Positions 23,298 through 31,717 of a stretch of DNA of 64,000 bases are shown here, one piece after another. Each line of letters begins with the position of its first letter. Positions within the stretch are counted from its first letter, which is position 1. Source of the DNA: JAXDMU01 sp963762435 (GTDB taxonomy: Bacteria > Pseudomonadota > Alphaproteobacteria > ATCC43930 > CGMCC-115725); NCBI GenBank assembly GCA_963762435.1, contig CAVXLN010000011.1, positions 1 through 64,000 on the forward strand, given 5' to 3'. The position numbers and the translations under genes were made by a program. The notes below the pieces were generated by a model. That model saw only the letters and a list, made by a program, of their open reading frames with translations. It did not search any database and had not been told where the DNA came from.

Positions 23298-25145
23298 GTG
23301 GCCCAGCCCCCAGGCTCGATGCCACAACCAAGGGACGATCTCCCCCCGGCAGCGCAATTGGTGCTCGAGCGGGTCGGCTTCACCTTTCTCGCCCGCGGCG
23401 GCGCCGTCTCGATCAGCGATGCGTCGGGCAGGGTGCTTTGGGCCAATCTCGCCTGGCATGAGCTGATCGAGCGGCTGGATCGCTCGCTCGACGACATGGC
23501 GGCCCGCGTGCCCTGGAGCGTCGGCGAGCTCGTTCGGCAGGAGCACGCCCAGGGCGGCGATCCGATCCGGCGCGAAGATACGGTGCGCACGGCCGGCGGC
23601 CTCGATCAGCTCTCTTCGGAACATTGGCTGGCGCGGGCACCCAACGGCAAGCTCCTGGGCTTCGCCACCGCCGTCGCGGAAACCACCCTCTCGGCGCGCT
23701 ATCGGCGCCAGCTGGCCGGGCTGCAGGAACATCTCGACGACCTCACCCGCCTCGTGTCCGACTGGGTCTGGGAGGTCGCGACCGACCTCACGCTGAGCTT
23801 CGTCTCGGCCCGCATCACCGAGGTGCTGGGCTTCCACCCGCGCGAGCTGATCGGCAAGGATCTGGCCAAGCTCGGCAGCTTCGTCGACGAGGCCGGCGGC
23901 GTCATGGCGAGCCCGCTCATGGTGCCGCGGCCGCGCCCGTTCCGCGATGCCTTCTTCGAGATGCGCCATGCCGATGGCAGCCCGCGGCGCTTCAAGCTCT
24001 CGGCGCTGCCGGTGTTCGAGCGCGATACCGGCCGGTTCCGCGGATATCGCGGCACGGCGCACGACATCTCGGCCGAGACTCAGGCGCTCGATCTCGCTGC
24101 CAAGTCGCGCGACGCGCTGTCGGAGGCGATCGAATCCATCCCGGACGGCTTCGCGCTCTTTGCGCCCGACGAGACGCTGCTGCTCGCCAATGAGAAGTTC
24201 AGGGAGATCCAGGCCGCCGATTCGACCGATCGGGCCCGGCTCCAAGGGCCGGCGCGGCGAGCGAAGTGGCTCGAGTCCCTCGAATATCAGCTCGCCGACG
24301 GGCGCTGGATCCGCGCCACCGACCGGTTCCTGCCGGATGGCCGCATCGTCGACCTCAGGACCGACATCACCGAATTGAAGCAGCGCGAGCAGGCGCTGAT
24401 CATGGCGCGCGCCATGGCCGAGCGGGCCGATCAGGCCAAGACCGAGTTCCTGACCAATATCAGCTACGAGCTCAGGACGCCGCTCAACGCCATCATCGGC
24501 TTTTCCGAGCTGATCCTGACCGAGCCCAAAGGGCCGCTCGGCCATCCGACATATGGCGAGTATCTGGGCGATGTGCTGACCAGCGGGCGCCGGTTGCTCT
24601 CGATCATCGAGGACATCATCGACCTGACCCAGGCCGAGACCGGCGAGGCGCATCTGGCCGAGGAGATCACCGAGATCCGGACGGCGATCGAGGCTGTGGT
24701 GGGCGACATGCGCGAGGCGGCGACGCGCGGGCGCCTTGCCATGATGGTGAAAGCCGCACCCTTGCCGGCCCTTCGTGCCGATCCGGCCAAGCTCAAGCAC
24801 ATCCTGGGTAATCTGGTCTCGAACGCGATCAAGTTCACGCCCGCCGGCGGCACGGTGACGGTGATCTCGCGGCGCGAGGCCGAGGGCGATTTCATCATCG
24901 AGGTGGTCGATACCGGCATCGGCATCCCCGCGATGGAGATCGCGACCGCCTTCAAGCCCTTCGCCCAGATCGACGCGCCCCTGAACCGCGTCCATGAAGG
25001 CTCGGGCCTGGGCTTGCCCTTGAGCCGCATCATGGTCGAGATGCATGGCGGCAGCCTCGCCATCGAAAGCGAGGTCGGGCGTGGTACCACGGCGCGGATC
25101 AGGCTGCCGGCGCACCGCGCCGTGGATGAGCGCCCTACGCTCTGA
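23298..25145 (+). CDS. PAS-domain histidine kinase homologue with Tyr in place of the phospho-accepting His
   Basis: A 615-residue cytosolic kinase-like protein with no membrane segment. PAS-type folds occupy about 25-135, 150-260 (VSDWVWEVATDLTLSFVS, GFHPRELIGKD) and 270-360. The dimerisation helix starts near 375, but the H-box reads FLTNISYELRTPLNA where the family has SHELRTPLNA: residue 390 is Tyr (codon TAC, 24465-24467). The HATPase_c domain looks intact (LGNLVSNAIKFTP N-box, VDTGIGIP, GSGLGLPLSR). The GTG start follows GGAG. ATP binding is expected, autophosphorylation at the usual site is not. It may be a pseudokinase, a recent mutation or a sequencing error. Confidence 0.9.
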   Translation: MAQPPGSMPQPRDDLPPAAQLVLERVGFTFLARGGAVSISDASGRVLWANLAWHELIERLDRSLDDMAARVPWSVGELVRQEHAQGGDPIRREDTVRTAGGLDQLSSEHWLARAPNGKLLGFATAVAETTLSARYRRQLAGLQEHLDDLTRLVSDWVWEVATDLTLSFVSARITEVLGFHPRELIGKDLAKLGSFVDEAGGVMASPLMVPRPRPFRDAFFEMRHADGSPRRFKLSALPVFERDTGRFRGYRGTAHDISAETQALDLAAKSRDALSEAIESIPDGFALFAPDETLLLANEKFREIQAADSTDRARLQGPARRAKWLESLEYQLADGRWIRATDRFLPDGRIVDLRTDITELKQREQALIMARAMAERADQAKTEFLTNISYELRTPLNAIIGFSELILTEPKGPLGHPTYGEYLGDVLTSGRRLLSIIEDIIDLTQAETGEAHLAEEITEIRTAIEAVVGDMREAATRGRLAMMVKAAPLPALRADPAKLKHILGNLVSNAIKFTPAGGTVTVISRREAEGDFIIEVVDTGIGIPAMEIATAFKPFAQIDAPLNRVHEGSGLGLPLSRIMVEMHGGSLAIESEVGRGTTARIRLPAHRAVDERPTL

Positions 25146-25473
25146 ACAGCACGAAGATGCCGCTCATGATGAGGGCGATACCGGCAGCGTGCTGCCAGGT
25201 CAGCGGCTCTTTCCAGATCAGGTGCGCCAGCACGGCCAGGATGCCGTAGCTGAGCGAGACGCTGGGATAGGCCAGCGAAACCGGGATGCGCTTCAGGGCG
25301 ACGATATAGGTGATCGCGGCCAGGAAATAGACGCCGAAGCCGGCGATGGTCCAGGGCGACATGAACTGCGCGATGATGCCGCCGCCGGCCGAATCCTCGA
25401 CGCCGCTCCGAAGCACCAATTGGCCTGCGACGCCGAGGCAGATGGCGAGGCCGAGCCAGAGATATGGCGCCAT
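25135..25473 (-). CDS. SMR/EmrE-like small membrane transporter
   Basis: A 112-residue protein with four transmembrane helices (about 4-22, 33-55, 62-84, 93-110), typical of the small multidrug resistance/DMT family. SLAYPSVSLSYGILAVLAHLIWKEPLT is the conserved TM3 region. Its genetic neighbours (GT2, GT39) make an ArnE/ArnF-like half-flippase for a lipid-linked sugar more likely than drug efflux. It overlaps the GT2 stop by one base (TGATG) and its 3' end overlaps the convergent kinase gene by 11 bp. Confidence 0.88.
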   Translation of the reverse strand: MAPYLWLGLAICLGVAGQLVLRSGVEDSAGGGIIAQFMSPWTIAGFGVYFLAAITYIVALKRIPVSLAYPSVSLSYGILAVLAHLIWKEPLTWQHAAGIALIMSGIFVLFRA

Positions 25474-26480
25474 CAGGCGCGCCGGACGAGCTTCGGCTCG
25501 TCCTTCCCCGTCGCTTGCCCGGGCTCGGCCGTCTCATAGTCGCGCACGATGAATTGCGGCTTCCGGTTGGCGGTCAGGAACAGGCGGCCGAGATACTCGC
25601 CGGCGATGCCGAGGATCGAGAGCTGCACGCCCGACAGCAGCAAGACTGCCGCCATGATTGAGCCCCAGCCTTGCGGCGTGTGCCAGAACAGCGCCTCGAT
25701 CACGACGAAGATGGCGGCGAGGCCGCCCAAGGCGCTGAAGGCGATGCCGGCCAGGGTCGCGACCCGGAGCGGCATCACCGAGAAATTCACGAACATGTTG
25801 ATCCAGAGCCGCACCAGCCGGCGCATCGTGTAGTTGCTGCGGCCTTCGGCGCGCGGCAGATGCATCACCTCGATCCGGTCGATCGATTGCGTCGCTTGCA
25901 GGATCAGCCCGTCGATATAGGCGAAGGGGCCGTCATAGCGGATGATCTGCTCGACCAGGAACGCGCTCATGCAGCGGAAGCTCGAGAGATAGAGGCCGCG
26001 CGGCTTGTCGAGCAGATAGTCCGCCACATAGTTGGTGAAGCGGCTGCCCCAGTTCCGCCAGCTCTCATGCTGCTTGGCGGCGTAGTGGGTATAGACCACG
26101 TCGGCGCCGGTCGCCTGGGCGTGGCCCAGGAGCTTCTGCACCTCGCTCGGCGGGTTCTGCAGATCGTCATCCATGGTGATGACATGGGCGCCGCGCGTGC
26201 GATGCAGCCCGGCCATGACGGCATTATGCTCGCCGAAGTTCCGGGCGAGATTGACGAGCGTGATCGGGATCCGCGCCTCGGCGACGAGCTGGCGGCAGAC
26301 ATCGAGGCTGTTGTCCGGGCTGCCGTCGACGACCAGCACGATCTCGTGCCCGCCCGCGATCTCGAGGCCGGTAAGCGCCTCCACCAGCGTGCCGATGGTG
26401 GCCGCCCCGTTATAGACCGGCACCACCACGCTCAAGGCGAGGTTCGGCCGGCGCTCTGCCGTGCTCACGGGCTCAGCCAT
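25473..26480 (-). CDS. GT2 polyprenyl-phosphate glycosyltransferase (ArnC/GtrB-like)
   Basis: A 335-residue membrane-anchored enzyme that moves a sugar from a nucleotide donor to undecaprenyl phosphate, by family. GT-A domain with LSVVVPVYNG, LVVDGSPDNS, the DXD-type VITMDDDLQNPP and RRLVRLWINMFVNFS; two C-terminal membrane helices follow (about 235-258 and 268-293). The arrangement matches ArnC/DpmA/GtrB. It overlaps the methyltransferase gene upstream by 8 bp and the SMR gene downstream by 1 bp. Donor sugar unknown. Confidence 0.9.
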   Translation of the reverse strand: MAEPVSTAERRPNLALSVVVPVYNGAATIGTLVEALTGLEIAGGHEIVLVVDGSPDNSLDVCRQLVAEARIPITLVNLARNFGEHNAVMAGLHRTRGAHVITMDDDLQNPPSEVQKLLGHAQATGADVVYTHYAAKQHESWRNWGSRFTNYVADYLLDKPRGLYLSSFRCMSAFLVEQIIRYDGPFAYIDGLILQATQSIDRIEVMHLPRAEGRSNYTMRRLVRLWINMFVNFSVMPLRVATLAGIAFSALGGLAAIFVVIEALFWHTPQGWGSIMAAVLLLSGVQLSILGIAGEYLGRLFLTANRKPQFIVRDYETAEPGQATGKDEPKLVRRA

Positions 26481-27204
26481 GCTTCACCGCCAGCGCCAGC
26501 ACCGAGCCGCCGAAGGGCAGCCGGACGCCGCGTCCGATGAGCCAGGTCTCGAGCCCGACCGCGGCGCGGAACAGCGCCTCGATCGGGGCGGGGTAAAGCA
26601 TCACATCGCTCTCCGTCTCGGGTCCGCTCAAGAGCTTGCGCCGGAGCGCCATGAGCGGAAACAGGATCATGTTCCAATAGCTCGTCCAGACCTGGCTGAA
26701 ACCCGCGGCACGAAGCAGCATCTCGATGCGCCGGGCGGTATAGCGCCGGGCGGTATGGACCGCGCGATCGTGCGCCGACATCAGCCAATCATAGGCCGGC
26801 AGGTTGAGCACGAGAAGCCCGCCGGGCGCCAGGCAGCGATGGCAATGGGCCAGTGCCGCGGCCTCATCGACGCCGCGGTGATAGAGCACGTCGGCGCCGA
26901 GGATAAGGCTGAAGGCGCCGTCGGCGAAGGGCAGGTCATTGAGCGAGCCGACGCAGACCGGAACCCCGCTCTTGGCACGCGCGAGGCGGGCCGCTGCCGG
27001 CTCGAGATCGAGCCCGATCGCAGGGCCGAACGGCTTGAGCTTGGCCAGGAACCCGCCGGTGCCGCAGCCGGCATCGAGGATCGGCAGCGGCGGCCGGTTC
27101 ACGGCTCGGCGCCGGAGCAGCGTCAGGAGGTTCGCGTGGAGGCCGCGATACCACCACATGCGCTCCTCGAGCGCATGCATCTTGAGATATTCCGCCTCGT
27201 CCAT
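26473..27204 (-). CDS. Class I SAM-dependent methyltransferase
   Basis: A 243-residue soluble protein with the SAM-binding motif ILDAGCGTGGFLAKL (about 42-56), the acidic residue closing strand 2 (GLDLEPAAARLARAK), and the post-IV region VLYHRGVDEAAALAHCHRCL. It starts MDEAEYLKMHALEERMWWYRG, a WYRGLH-type N terminus shared by methyltransferases in sugar-lipid clusters. Its position between a GT39-type protein and the GT2 suggests it methylates the sugar or its lipid carrier. The target is not shown by the sequence. Confidence 0.88.
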   Translation of the reverse strand: MDEAEYLKMHALEERMWWYRGLHANLLTLLRRRAVNRPPLPILDAGCGTGGFLAKLKPFGPAIGLDLEPAAARLARAKSGVPVCVGSLNDLPFADGAFSLILGADVLYHRGVDEAAALAHCHRCLAPGGLLVLNLPAYDWLMSAHDRAVHTARRYTARRIEMLLRAAGFSQVWTSYWNMILFPLMALRRKLLSGPETESDVMLYPAPIEALFRAAVGLETWLIGRGVRLPFGGSVLALAVKHG

Positions 27205-27210
27205 GAGGGA

Positions 27211-28875
27211 TCAGTGCTGCGGCTTGTCGGGTGCAGCCGCCGGATCGTTATAGGCGCGCCGGTCGAGCACCACCGACAAGAGCGTGCCCATCCGCTCGAC
27301 CCGATAGACTTCCTCGCCGGGCAAGGATTTGTCGCAATTGTCCTTGGTGAAGGCGATGAAGAAGTCGGCATGCGCCGCATCGGTCGTGAAGGTGAAATTG
27401 TCCGGGAAGAAATAGTTGGCCGAGATCGGCGGGCCGCAGGCCGCGACCGTGAAATCGTGATCCTCGAACTCGGCGCCGTACTCGGTCTCGAGATAGTTGG
27501 TCAGGCCCTTGACCGCCTCGGCATAGGAATTGGCCCAATAGTCGGTCTTGAACAGGTGCTCGGCTCCTTTAACCCCGCCGATGAAGCCGTTGTAATAGAC
27601 ATATTCGTCGGGGTGCAGCATCGCCATGATGCCGAGATGAAAGAGGCCGTAGCAGCCGAGCATGCCCAGGATCACCGGGCGAAAGCGCAGCCCTTCGAGC
27701 CGGACGAAGATCCGGTCGGCGACGAGGGCGGCCGCCACCGCGATCGGCGGCAGCACGAAGATGAAATGGCGCATGCCGTCGAACAGCACCGCCTTGATCG
27801 CGACCGCATAGGCGACCGGGAAGATGATCGCCGTGCCGAGCAGCAGATACTGGATCGAGCGCGTGCGGTCAGGCCCCTCGGGTGCCCGCAGCTGCGACAA
27901 AAAGGCCAAGGGCAGCGCCGCGATCGCCAGCACCAGCGTCAGCTCCGGCAGCGCCAGCACGATATGGGTCGGCAGATATTCCCAGGGCAGGTCGGTCGCC
28001 GGGAAATACTGGCCGGCGAACAGCGTCTTGAACGGGAAGGTCTCGTGGCTGAATGTCGCCAGCGCCGACAGCGGATGGTCGATCGGATCCTGCTGCGCCC
28101 AAGGCCAGAACAGCAGCATCACCGGATATGTGACGAAGAGCGCCGGCACGGCCACGCGCCAGAACCCGGTCCAGGCGTCGCCCGCGACGGTCTTGACGCT
28201 GCGCGTCTCGACGCCGTGCCACAGGCAGAAGACGAGCCCGGCGAGGCCGCCATAAGCGAGCAGCAGGAGGCCGCCGACGCGCACGCCGAGCGACAGGCCG
28301 ATGGCGATGCCCAGCTTGATGACGAGCGAGCGGGGCGGGCGCGGCAGCACGGCCACCACGCGGCAGAGATAATAGAGCGACCAGACGGTGCCGACCGCGA
28401 AGGGAATGTCCTTCGGGTTGTTGTACATCTGGCCGTAATAGTTCGGGATCGTGACCAGCAGCAGAGCGGCCATCAGGCCGGCGCGCGGGCCGGCGAGGAA
28501 CCGGCCGAGCTTCCAGGCGCCGACGAGGCCGAGCACGCCGGTGAGCCCGTTCAGCAGATGCCGGGTCTCGTAGGTGCCGAACGGCGAGATCTTGTTGATG
28601 AGGGCCGCCGTGGCATCGAAGGCCGCGCCGTAATTGATGAGGTCGAGCCAATGCAGCGCGCGGCTGTCGCGGAAGAACGAGACGTAATAATCCAGCACGA
28701 ACACGCCGTACCAATTATGGACGTCCTCGTCCCAGGTCACGCCGTAATCGTGGAAAGTGAAGATGACGAGCAGCGTGACGAGCAGGAAGAGCCCGAGGGC
28801 TGCCCGGTCCCAGTCAAGCTTCAGAAGCCAGCGGCGTGCCGAAGCGGGCCTGGCAAGGTCGAATATCGTCATCAA
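27211..28875 (-). CDS. GT39/ArnT-like membrane glycosyltransferase
   Basis: A 554-residue integral membrane protein with about ten or more hydrophobic helices between residues 20 and 400 and a soluble C-terminal domain. An acidic motif in the first periplasmic loop (YGVTWDEDVHNWYG) matches the catalytic DE region of dolichyl/polyprenyl-phosphate-sugar transferases. It would transfer a sugar from the lipid carrier to lipid A, polysaccharide or protein in the periplasm. It heads the leftward operon with methyltransferase, GT2 and SMR genes (gaps of 6 bp or overlaps). Confidence 0.85.
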   Translation of the reverse strand: MMTIFDLARPASARRWLLKLDWDRAALGLFLLVTLLVIFTFHDYGVTWDEDVHNWYGVFVLDYYVSFFRDSRALHWLDLINYGAAFDATAALINKISPFGTYETRHLLNGLTGVLGLVGAWKLGRFLAGPRAGLMAALLLVTIPNYYGQMYNNPKDIPFAVGTVWSLYYLCRVVAVLPRPPRSLVIKLGIAIGLSLGVRVGGLLLLAYGGLAGLVFCLWHGVETRSVKTVAGDAWTGFWRVAVPALFVTYPVMLLFWPWAQQDPIDHPLSALATFSHETFPFKTLFAGQYFPATDLPWEYLPTHIVLALPELTLVLAIAALPLAFLSQLRAPEGPDRTRSIQYLLLGTAIIFPVAYAVAIKAVLFDGMRHFIFVLPPIAVAAALVADRIFVRLEGLRFRPVILGMLGCYGLFHLGIMAMLHPDEYVYYNGFIGGVKGAEHLFKTDYWANSYAEAVKGLTNYLETEYGAEFEDHDFTVAACGPPISANYFFPDNFTFTTDAAHADFFIAFTKDNCDKSLPGEEVYRVERMGTLLSVVLDRRAYNDPAAAPDKPQH

Positions 28876-28952
28876 TCCTTCTACCCGCCATCGCCGGCGG
28901 CTTGCCCCAACCAGCGGTGACGGCTAGGCCAGGGCTGTTTTGCGCGATGGTG

Positions 28953-28994
28953 CTCGAAAACGCAAGGCGACGGTGGATTATTCCATCGTCGCCT
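28953..28994 (-). terminator. Intrinsic terminator downstream of DUF4167 gene
   Basis: Arms 28965-28977 and 28982-28994 (AGGCGACGGTGGA and TCCATCGTCGCCT) pair at 12 of 13 positions around TTAT. Read leftward, the stem is followed by GCGTTTTCG, a short T run. It sits 57 bp beyond the stop of the leftward DUF4167 gene and would isolate it from the glycosyltransferase operon. Confidence 0.65.
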
Positions 28995-29051
28995 GCGCGA
29001 CCCGTTCAAGCAGTCTGACGGGAAAGGGTTTCTGAAGCGTATATCGCCGGC

Positions 29052-29465
29052 TCAGCTGCCGGGGGCCGCCACGGCCGTCGCCTCTTCGGGCTGCTCCGCC
29101 GCGCCCTGGGGCTGTTCGGACTGCTCCTGGACCTCCGACTGCTCCATCTCCTGATCCGCCGGGGTCATCGGACGGTTCATATTCTGGCCGGGATTGTCGC
29201 CATTCGCGTTCATGATGCGGAAATAATGCTCCGCATGCTGATAGAAATTCTCCGCCGCGACGCGGTCGCCCGACGAGCCGGCCTCGCGTGCCAGCGCCAC
29301 ATAACGCTCGAACACTTGATACGCATTGCCGCGGATCTTGATACCCGGGCCGTTGCTGTCAAAGGTCTGCGAGCGGTGCGGAATACGCGGACGGCCGTTG
29401 TTGTTTTGATTGTTGTTGGGATTGTTGTTGCGGCCGCGCGACCGTTTGTTAGGACCTGATCTCAT
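29052..29465 (-). CDS. DUF4167 domain-containing protein
   Basis: A 137-residue alphaproteobacterial protein. N terminus is basic and Asn-rich (SGPNKRSRGRNNNPNNNQNN), then the conserved DUF4167 core (TFDSNGPGIKIRGNAYQVFE, RVAAENFYQHAEHYFRIMN), then a Gln/Glu-rich low-complexity tail. The basic Arg/Asn N terminus suggests nucleic-acid binding; function is not established. It ends the lysC-to-prmC block, its common position in this class, and is followed by an intrinsic terminator. Confidence 0.93.
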   Translation of the reverse strand: MRSGPNKRSRGRNNNPNNNQNNNGRPRIPHRSQTFDSNGPGIKIRGNAYQVFERYVALAREAGSSGDRVAAENFYQHAEHYFRIMNANGDNPGQNMNRPMTPADQEMEQSEVQEQSEQPQGAAEQPEEATAVAAPGS

Positions 29466-29527
29466 GGCACCTGTGAGCGGCTAGTTGCAGACTATGTCAA
29501 TCTTTCAAGGACTTGCCCCGACCCGGC

Positions 29528-29543
29528 GCATCTCGCGAGATGC
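29528..29543. promoter_or_regulatory. Perfect 16-bp palindrome between prmC and DUF4167 genes
   Basis: GCATCTCGCGAGATGC is fully self-complementary, 63 bp before the DUF4167 start and 100 bp after the prmC stop. It may be an operator for the DUF4167 gene or part of a terminator for prmC. No T tract follows on either strand. Confidence 0.4.
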
Positions 29544-29642
29544 AATCTCGATCCAGGGGCCACGGGGCTGCACCTTTCTGCAGCCTCGGTTGCGATCGTC
29601 CTTGCCCGCGACCCTAGACGGGACGGCGGCGCTTTCCAACAG

Positions 29643-30512
29643 TTATTTTGCGTCTTGCGACCTGCGCTCCCGCCGGGCGACGACGACCCGCTCGATCCCG
29701 GCGAGGTCGGCGACAGTTTCGACCCACTCGAAACCCGTCGGCATCGCGAGATCTGCAACCGAGGCGGCCTGGCCCATCCCGACCTCGAAGCCCGCAAGAC
29801 CGTCAATCCTCAGCAGGCGGCGGGCCTGCGGCCAAAGCGCCCGATAGGCTGAAAGCCCGTCGGCGCCGCCATCGAGCGCCAATCGGGGATCGTGCGCCCG
29901 CACCTCCGGCTCGAGGGAAGCGATCTCGTCCGAGGGAATATAGGGCGGGTTCGAGACGAGGATGTCGATGCTGTCGGATGCAATCGCCTCGGCCCAATCG
30001 CCGACCAGGAATCGCGCCCGTTCGGCAAGGCCGAGCCGGTCGGCATTCGAGCGGGCGACCCGCGCCGCCGCCTCCGACCGGTCGACACCGATGCCACGCG
30101 CTGCGGGCAACTCGCTCAGCAGCGCCAGCAGGATGCAGCCGGTGCCGGTGCCAAGATCGAGGAGGCGTAACGGTGCTGCCCGATCGGGGATCCGCCGCAG
30201 CACCGAATCGACCAGCGTCTCGGTATCGGCGCGTGGGTCGAGCGTGTCCGGCGTCACCCTGAAATCGAGGCTCCAGAATTCCCGCCCGCCCAGGATGCGC
30301 GCGATCGGCTCCCGCGCGAGCCGGCGGCCAAGGAGCGCCTCGAATTGTTGCATTGCCGCGGGATCGACCTCGCGCTCGGGCCAGCCCATCAGCACTGTCA
30401 TGGCCAGCCTGGCGGCATGGCCGAGCAGCAGCCTCGCCTCGCGCAGCGGCGCCTCGACGCCGGCGGCGGCCAGCCGGCGCGCCGCCGCATCGACGAGCTC
30501 GCCGATCGTCAC
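29643..30512 (-). CDS. prmC: Peptide chain release factor N5-glutamine methyltransferase
   Basis: Methylates the Gln of the GGQ motif in RF1 and RF2. The 289 residues have the N-terminal helical bundle (about 1-75), the SAM site LRLLDLGTGTGCILLALL, and the catalytic NPPY in DILVSNPPYIPSDE. The start is a GTG at 30512 overlapping the prfA stop (GTGA), the usual coupling of methylase to substrate. The C terminus ends in a basic ARRERRSQDAK tail. Confidence 0.96.
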   Translation of the reverse strand: MTIGELVDAAARRLAAAGVEAPLREARLLLGHAARLAMTVLMGWPEREVDPAAMQQFEALLGRRLAREPIARILGGREFWSLDFRVTPDTLDPRADTETLVDSVLRRIPDRAAPLRLLDLGTGTGCILLALLSELPAARGIGVDRSEAAARVARSNADRLGLAERARFLVGDWAEAIASDSIDILVSNPPYIPSDEIASLEPEVRAHDPRLALDGGADGLSAYRALWPQARRLLRIDGLAGFEVGMGQAASVADLAMPTGFEWVETVADLAGIERVVVARRERRSQDAK

Positions 30513-31588
30513 GCGATCTCGGCCAGCTTCGCCGCCTGATCCTCGGCGATCAGCGCCTCGACGAACTCGTCGAGCGCCTCGCCGCTCATCACCTTCTCGA
30601 TCTTGTAGAGCGTCAGGTTGATGCGGTGATCGGTGACACGGCCTTGCGGGAAATTATAAGTCCGGATGCGCTCCGACCGGTCGCCCGATCCGACCTGGCT
30701 CTTGCGGTCGGCCGCGCGCGCGGCGTCGAGCGCCTGACGCTCCAGGTCGTAAAGCCGGGCGCGCAGCACTTTCAAGGCCTTGGCCTTGTTCTTATGCTGC
30801 GATTTCTCATCCTGCTGGATCACGACAAGACCGGTCGGCAAGTGCGTGATTCGCACCGCACTATCGGTCGTATTGACCGACTGGCCGCCAGGCCCGCTCG
30901 ACCGATAGACATCGATCCTGAGATCCTTGTCCTCGATCTGGATATCGACCTCTTCCGCCTCGGGCAGCACGGCCACCGTCGCGGCCGAGGTGTGGATGCG
31001 GCCCTGCGTTTCGGTCTCGGGCACGCGCTGGACGCGATGGACGCCGGATTCGAATTTGAGGCGCGCGAAGACGCCGGCACCCGTGATCGAGGCGGTCGCC
31101 TCCTTGTAGCCGCCGATGCCGGTTTCGGCGATGCTCATCACCTCGAAGCGCCAGCGGTGCAGCACGGCATAGCGTTGATACATCTGGAAAAGCTCGGCCG
31201 CGAAAAGGGCCGCCTCGTCGCCGCCGGTGCCGGCGCGGACCTCGAGGATCGCATTCTTCTCATCCGCCGCATCCTTCGGCAGCAGCATGATCTGGACCGA
31301 GCGTTCGAGCCCGGGAATGCGCTCCTTGAGCGCCAGGAACTCCTCCTCGGCGAGCGCTTTCAGCTCCGGATCGCTGTTGTCGGCGACCATCTGGGCGAGA
31401 TTCCTCATCTCCTCCTGTGCCGAGCGAAGCTCGTCCAGGCTTGCCACGATTGGCGACAAGTCGCTGAATTCCTTGGAAAGTTTGGCAAAGCTTCCGGCAT
31501 CGAGCGTGCTGGCGAGCAAATCGCGCAGCTCGGCATGCCGGCGAGCGAGCCGGTCGAGCTTGTCGTCGAGGGGTGAACGGTCGGTCAT
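30509..31588 (-). CDS. prfA: Peptide chain release factor 1
   Basis: Terminates translation at UAA and UAG. 359 residues: N-terminal coiled domain, codon-recognition domain containing HRVQRVPETETQGRIHTS, the GGQ loop in SSGPGGQSVNTTDSAVRI, then QQDEKSQHKNKAKAL. Start at 31588 (MTDRSPLDDK) follows GGAAG; an in-frame ATG at 31600 (preceded by GAGGG) is an alternative adding four residues. It overlaps prmC by GTGA and is separated from hisS by a palindromic intergenic repeat. Confidence 0.97.
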   Translation of the reverse strand: MTDRSPLDDKLDRLARRHAELRDLLASTLDAGSFAKLSKEFSDLSPIVASLDELRSAQEEMRNLAQMVADNSDPELKALAEEEFLALKERIPGLERSVQIMLLPKDAADEKNAILEVRAGTGGDEAALFAAELFQMYQRYAVLHRWRFEVMSIAETGIGGYKEATASITGAGVFARLKFESGVHRVQRVPETETQGRIHTSAATVAVLPEAEEVDIQIEDKDLRIDVYRSSGPGGQSVNTTDSAVRITHLPTGLVVIQQDEKSQHKNKAKALKVLRARLYDLERQALDAARAADRKSQVGSGDRSERIRTYNFPQGRVTDHRINLTLYKIEKVMSGEALDEFVEALIAEDQAAKLAEIA

Positions 31589-31602
31589 GGTGTCTTCCAT
31601 CG

Positions 31603-31703
31603 ACCCTCGCCCGCCTGGCGGGAGAGGGTGGCGAGCCAAGGCGAGCCGGGTGAGGGTGAGCGCCCCACCCTCACCCAACCCTCTCCCGCCACGCGGGAGA
31701 GGG
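31603..31703. repeat. Intergenic palindromic repeat cluster between hisS and prfA
   Basis: Three hairpins in 101 bp: ACCCTCGCCCGC/GGCGGGAGAGGGT around 31603-31629; GGGTGAGGGTG (31648-31658) with CACCCTCACCC (31666-31676); and the perfect CCCTCTCCCGC (31679-31689) with GCGGGAGAGGG (31693-31703). The CTCTCC/GGAGAG theme recurs at 21317, 51110 and 62630. This looks like a mobile or dispersed intergenic repeat; it could also attenuate or protect the hisS-prfA message. Confidence 0.7.
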
Positions 31704-31717
31704 CTTATCCTACCTCG

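Noticed and set aside
22680..25115. An 811-residue open frame on the minus strand opposite the DUF2336 and kinase genes
   Set aside because: Arg/Gly/Asp/Gln-rich with no domain; it mirrors two well-supported genes on the other strand and is a codon-bias shadow.
26461..28920. An 819-residue open frame on the plus strand opposite the glycosyltransferase operon
   Set aside because: Same reasoning: the minus strand carries four recognisable proteins, and this frame has composition typical of antisense GC-rich DNA.
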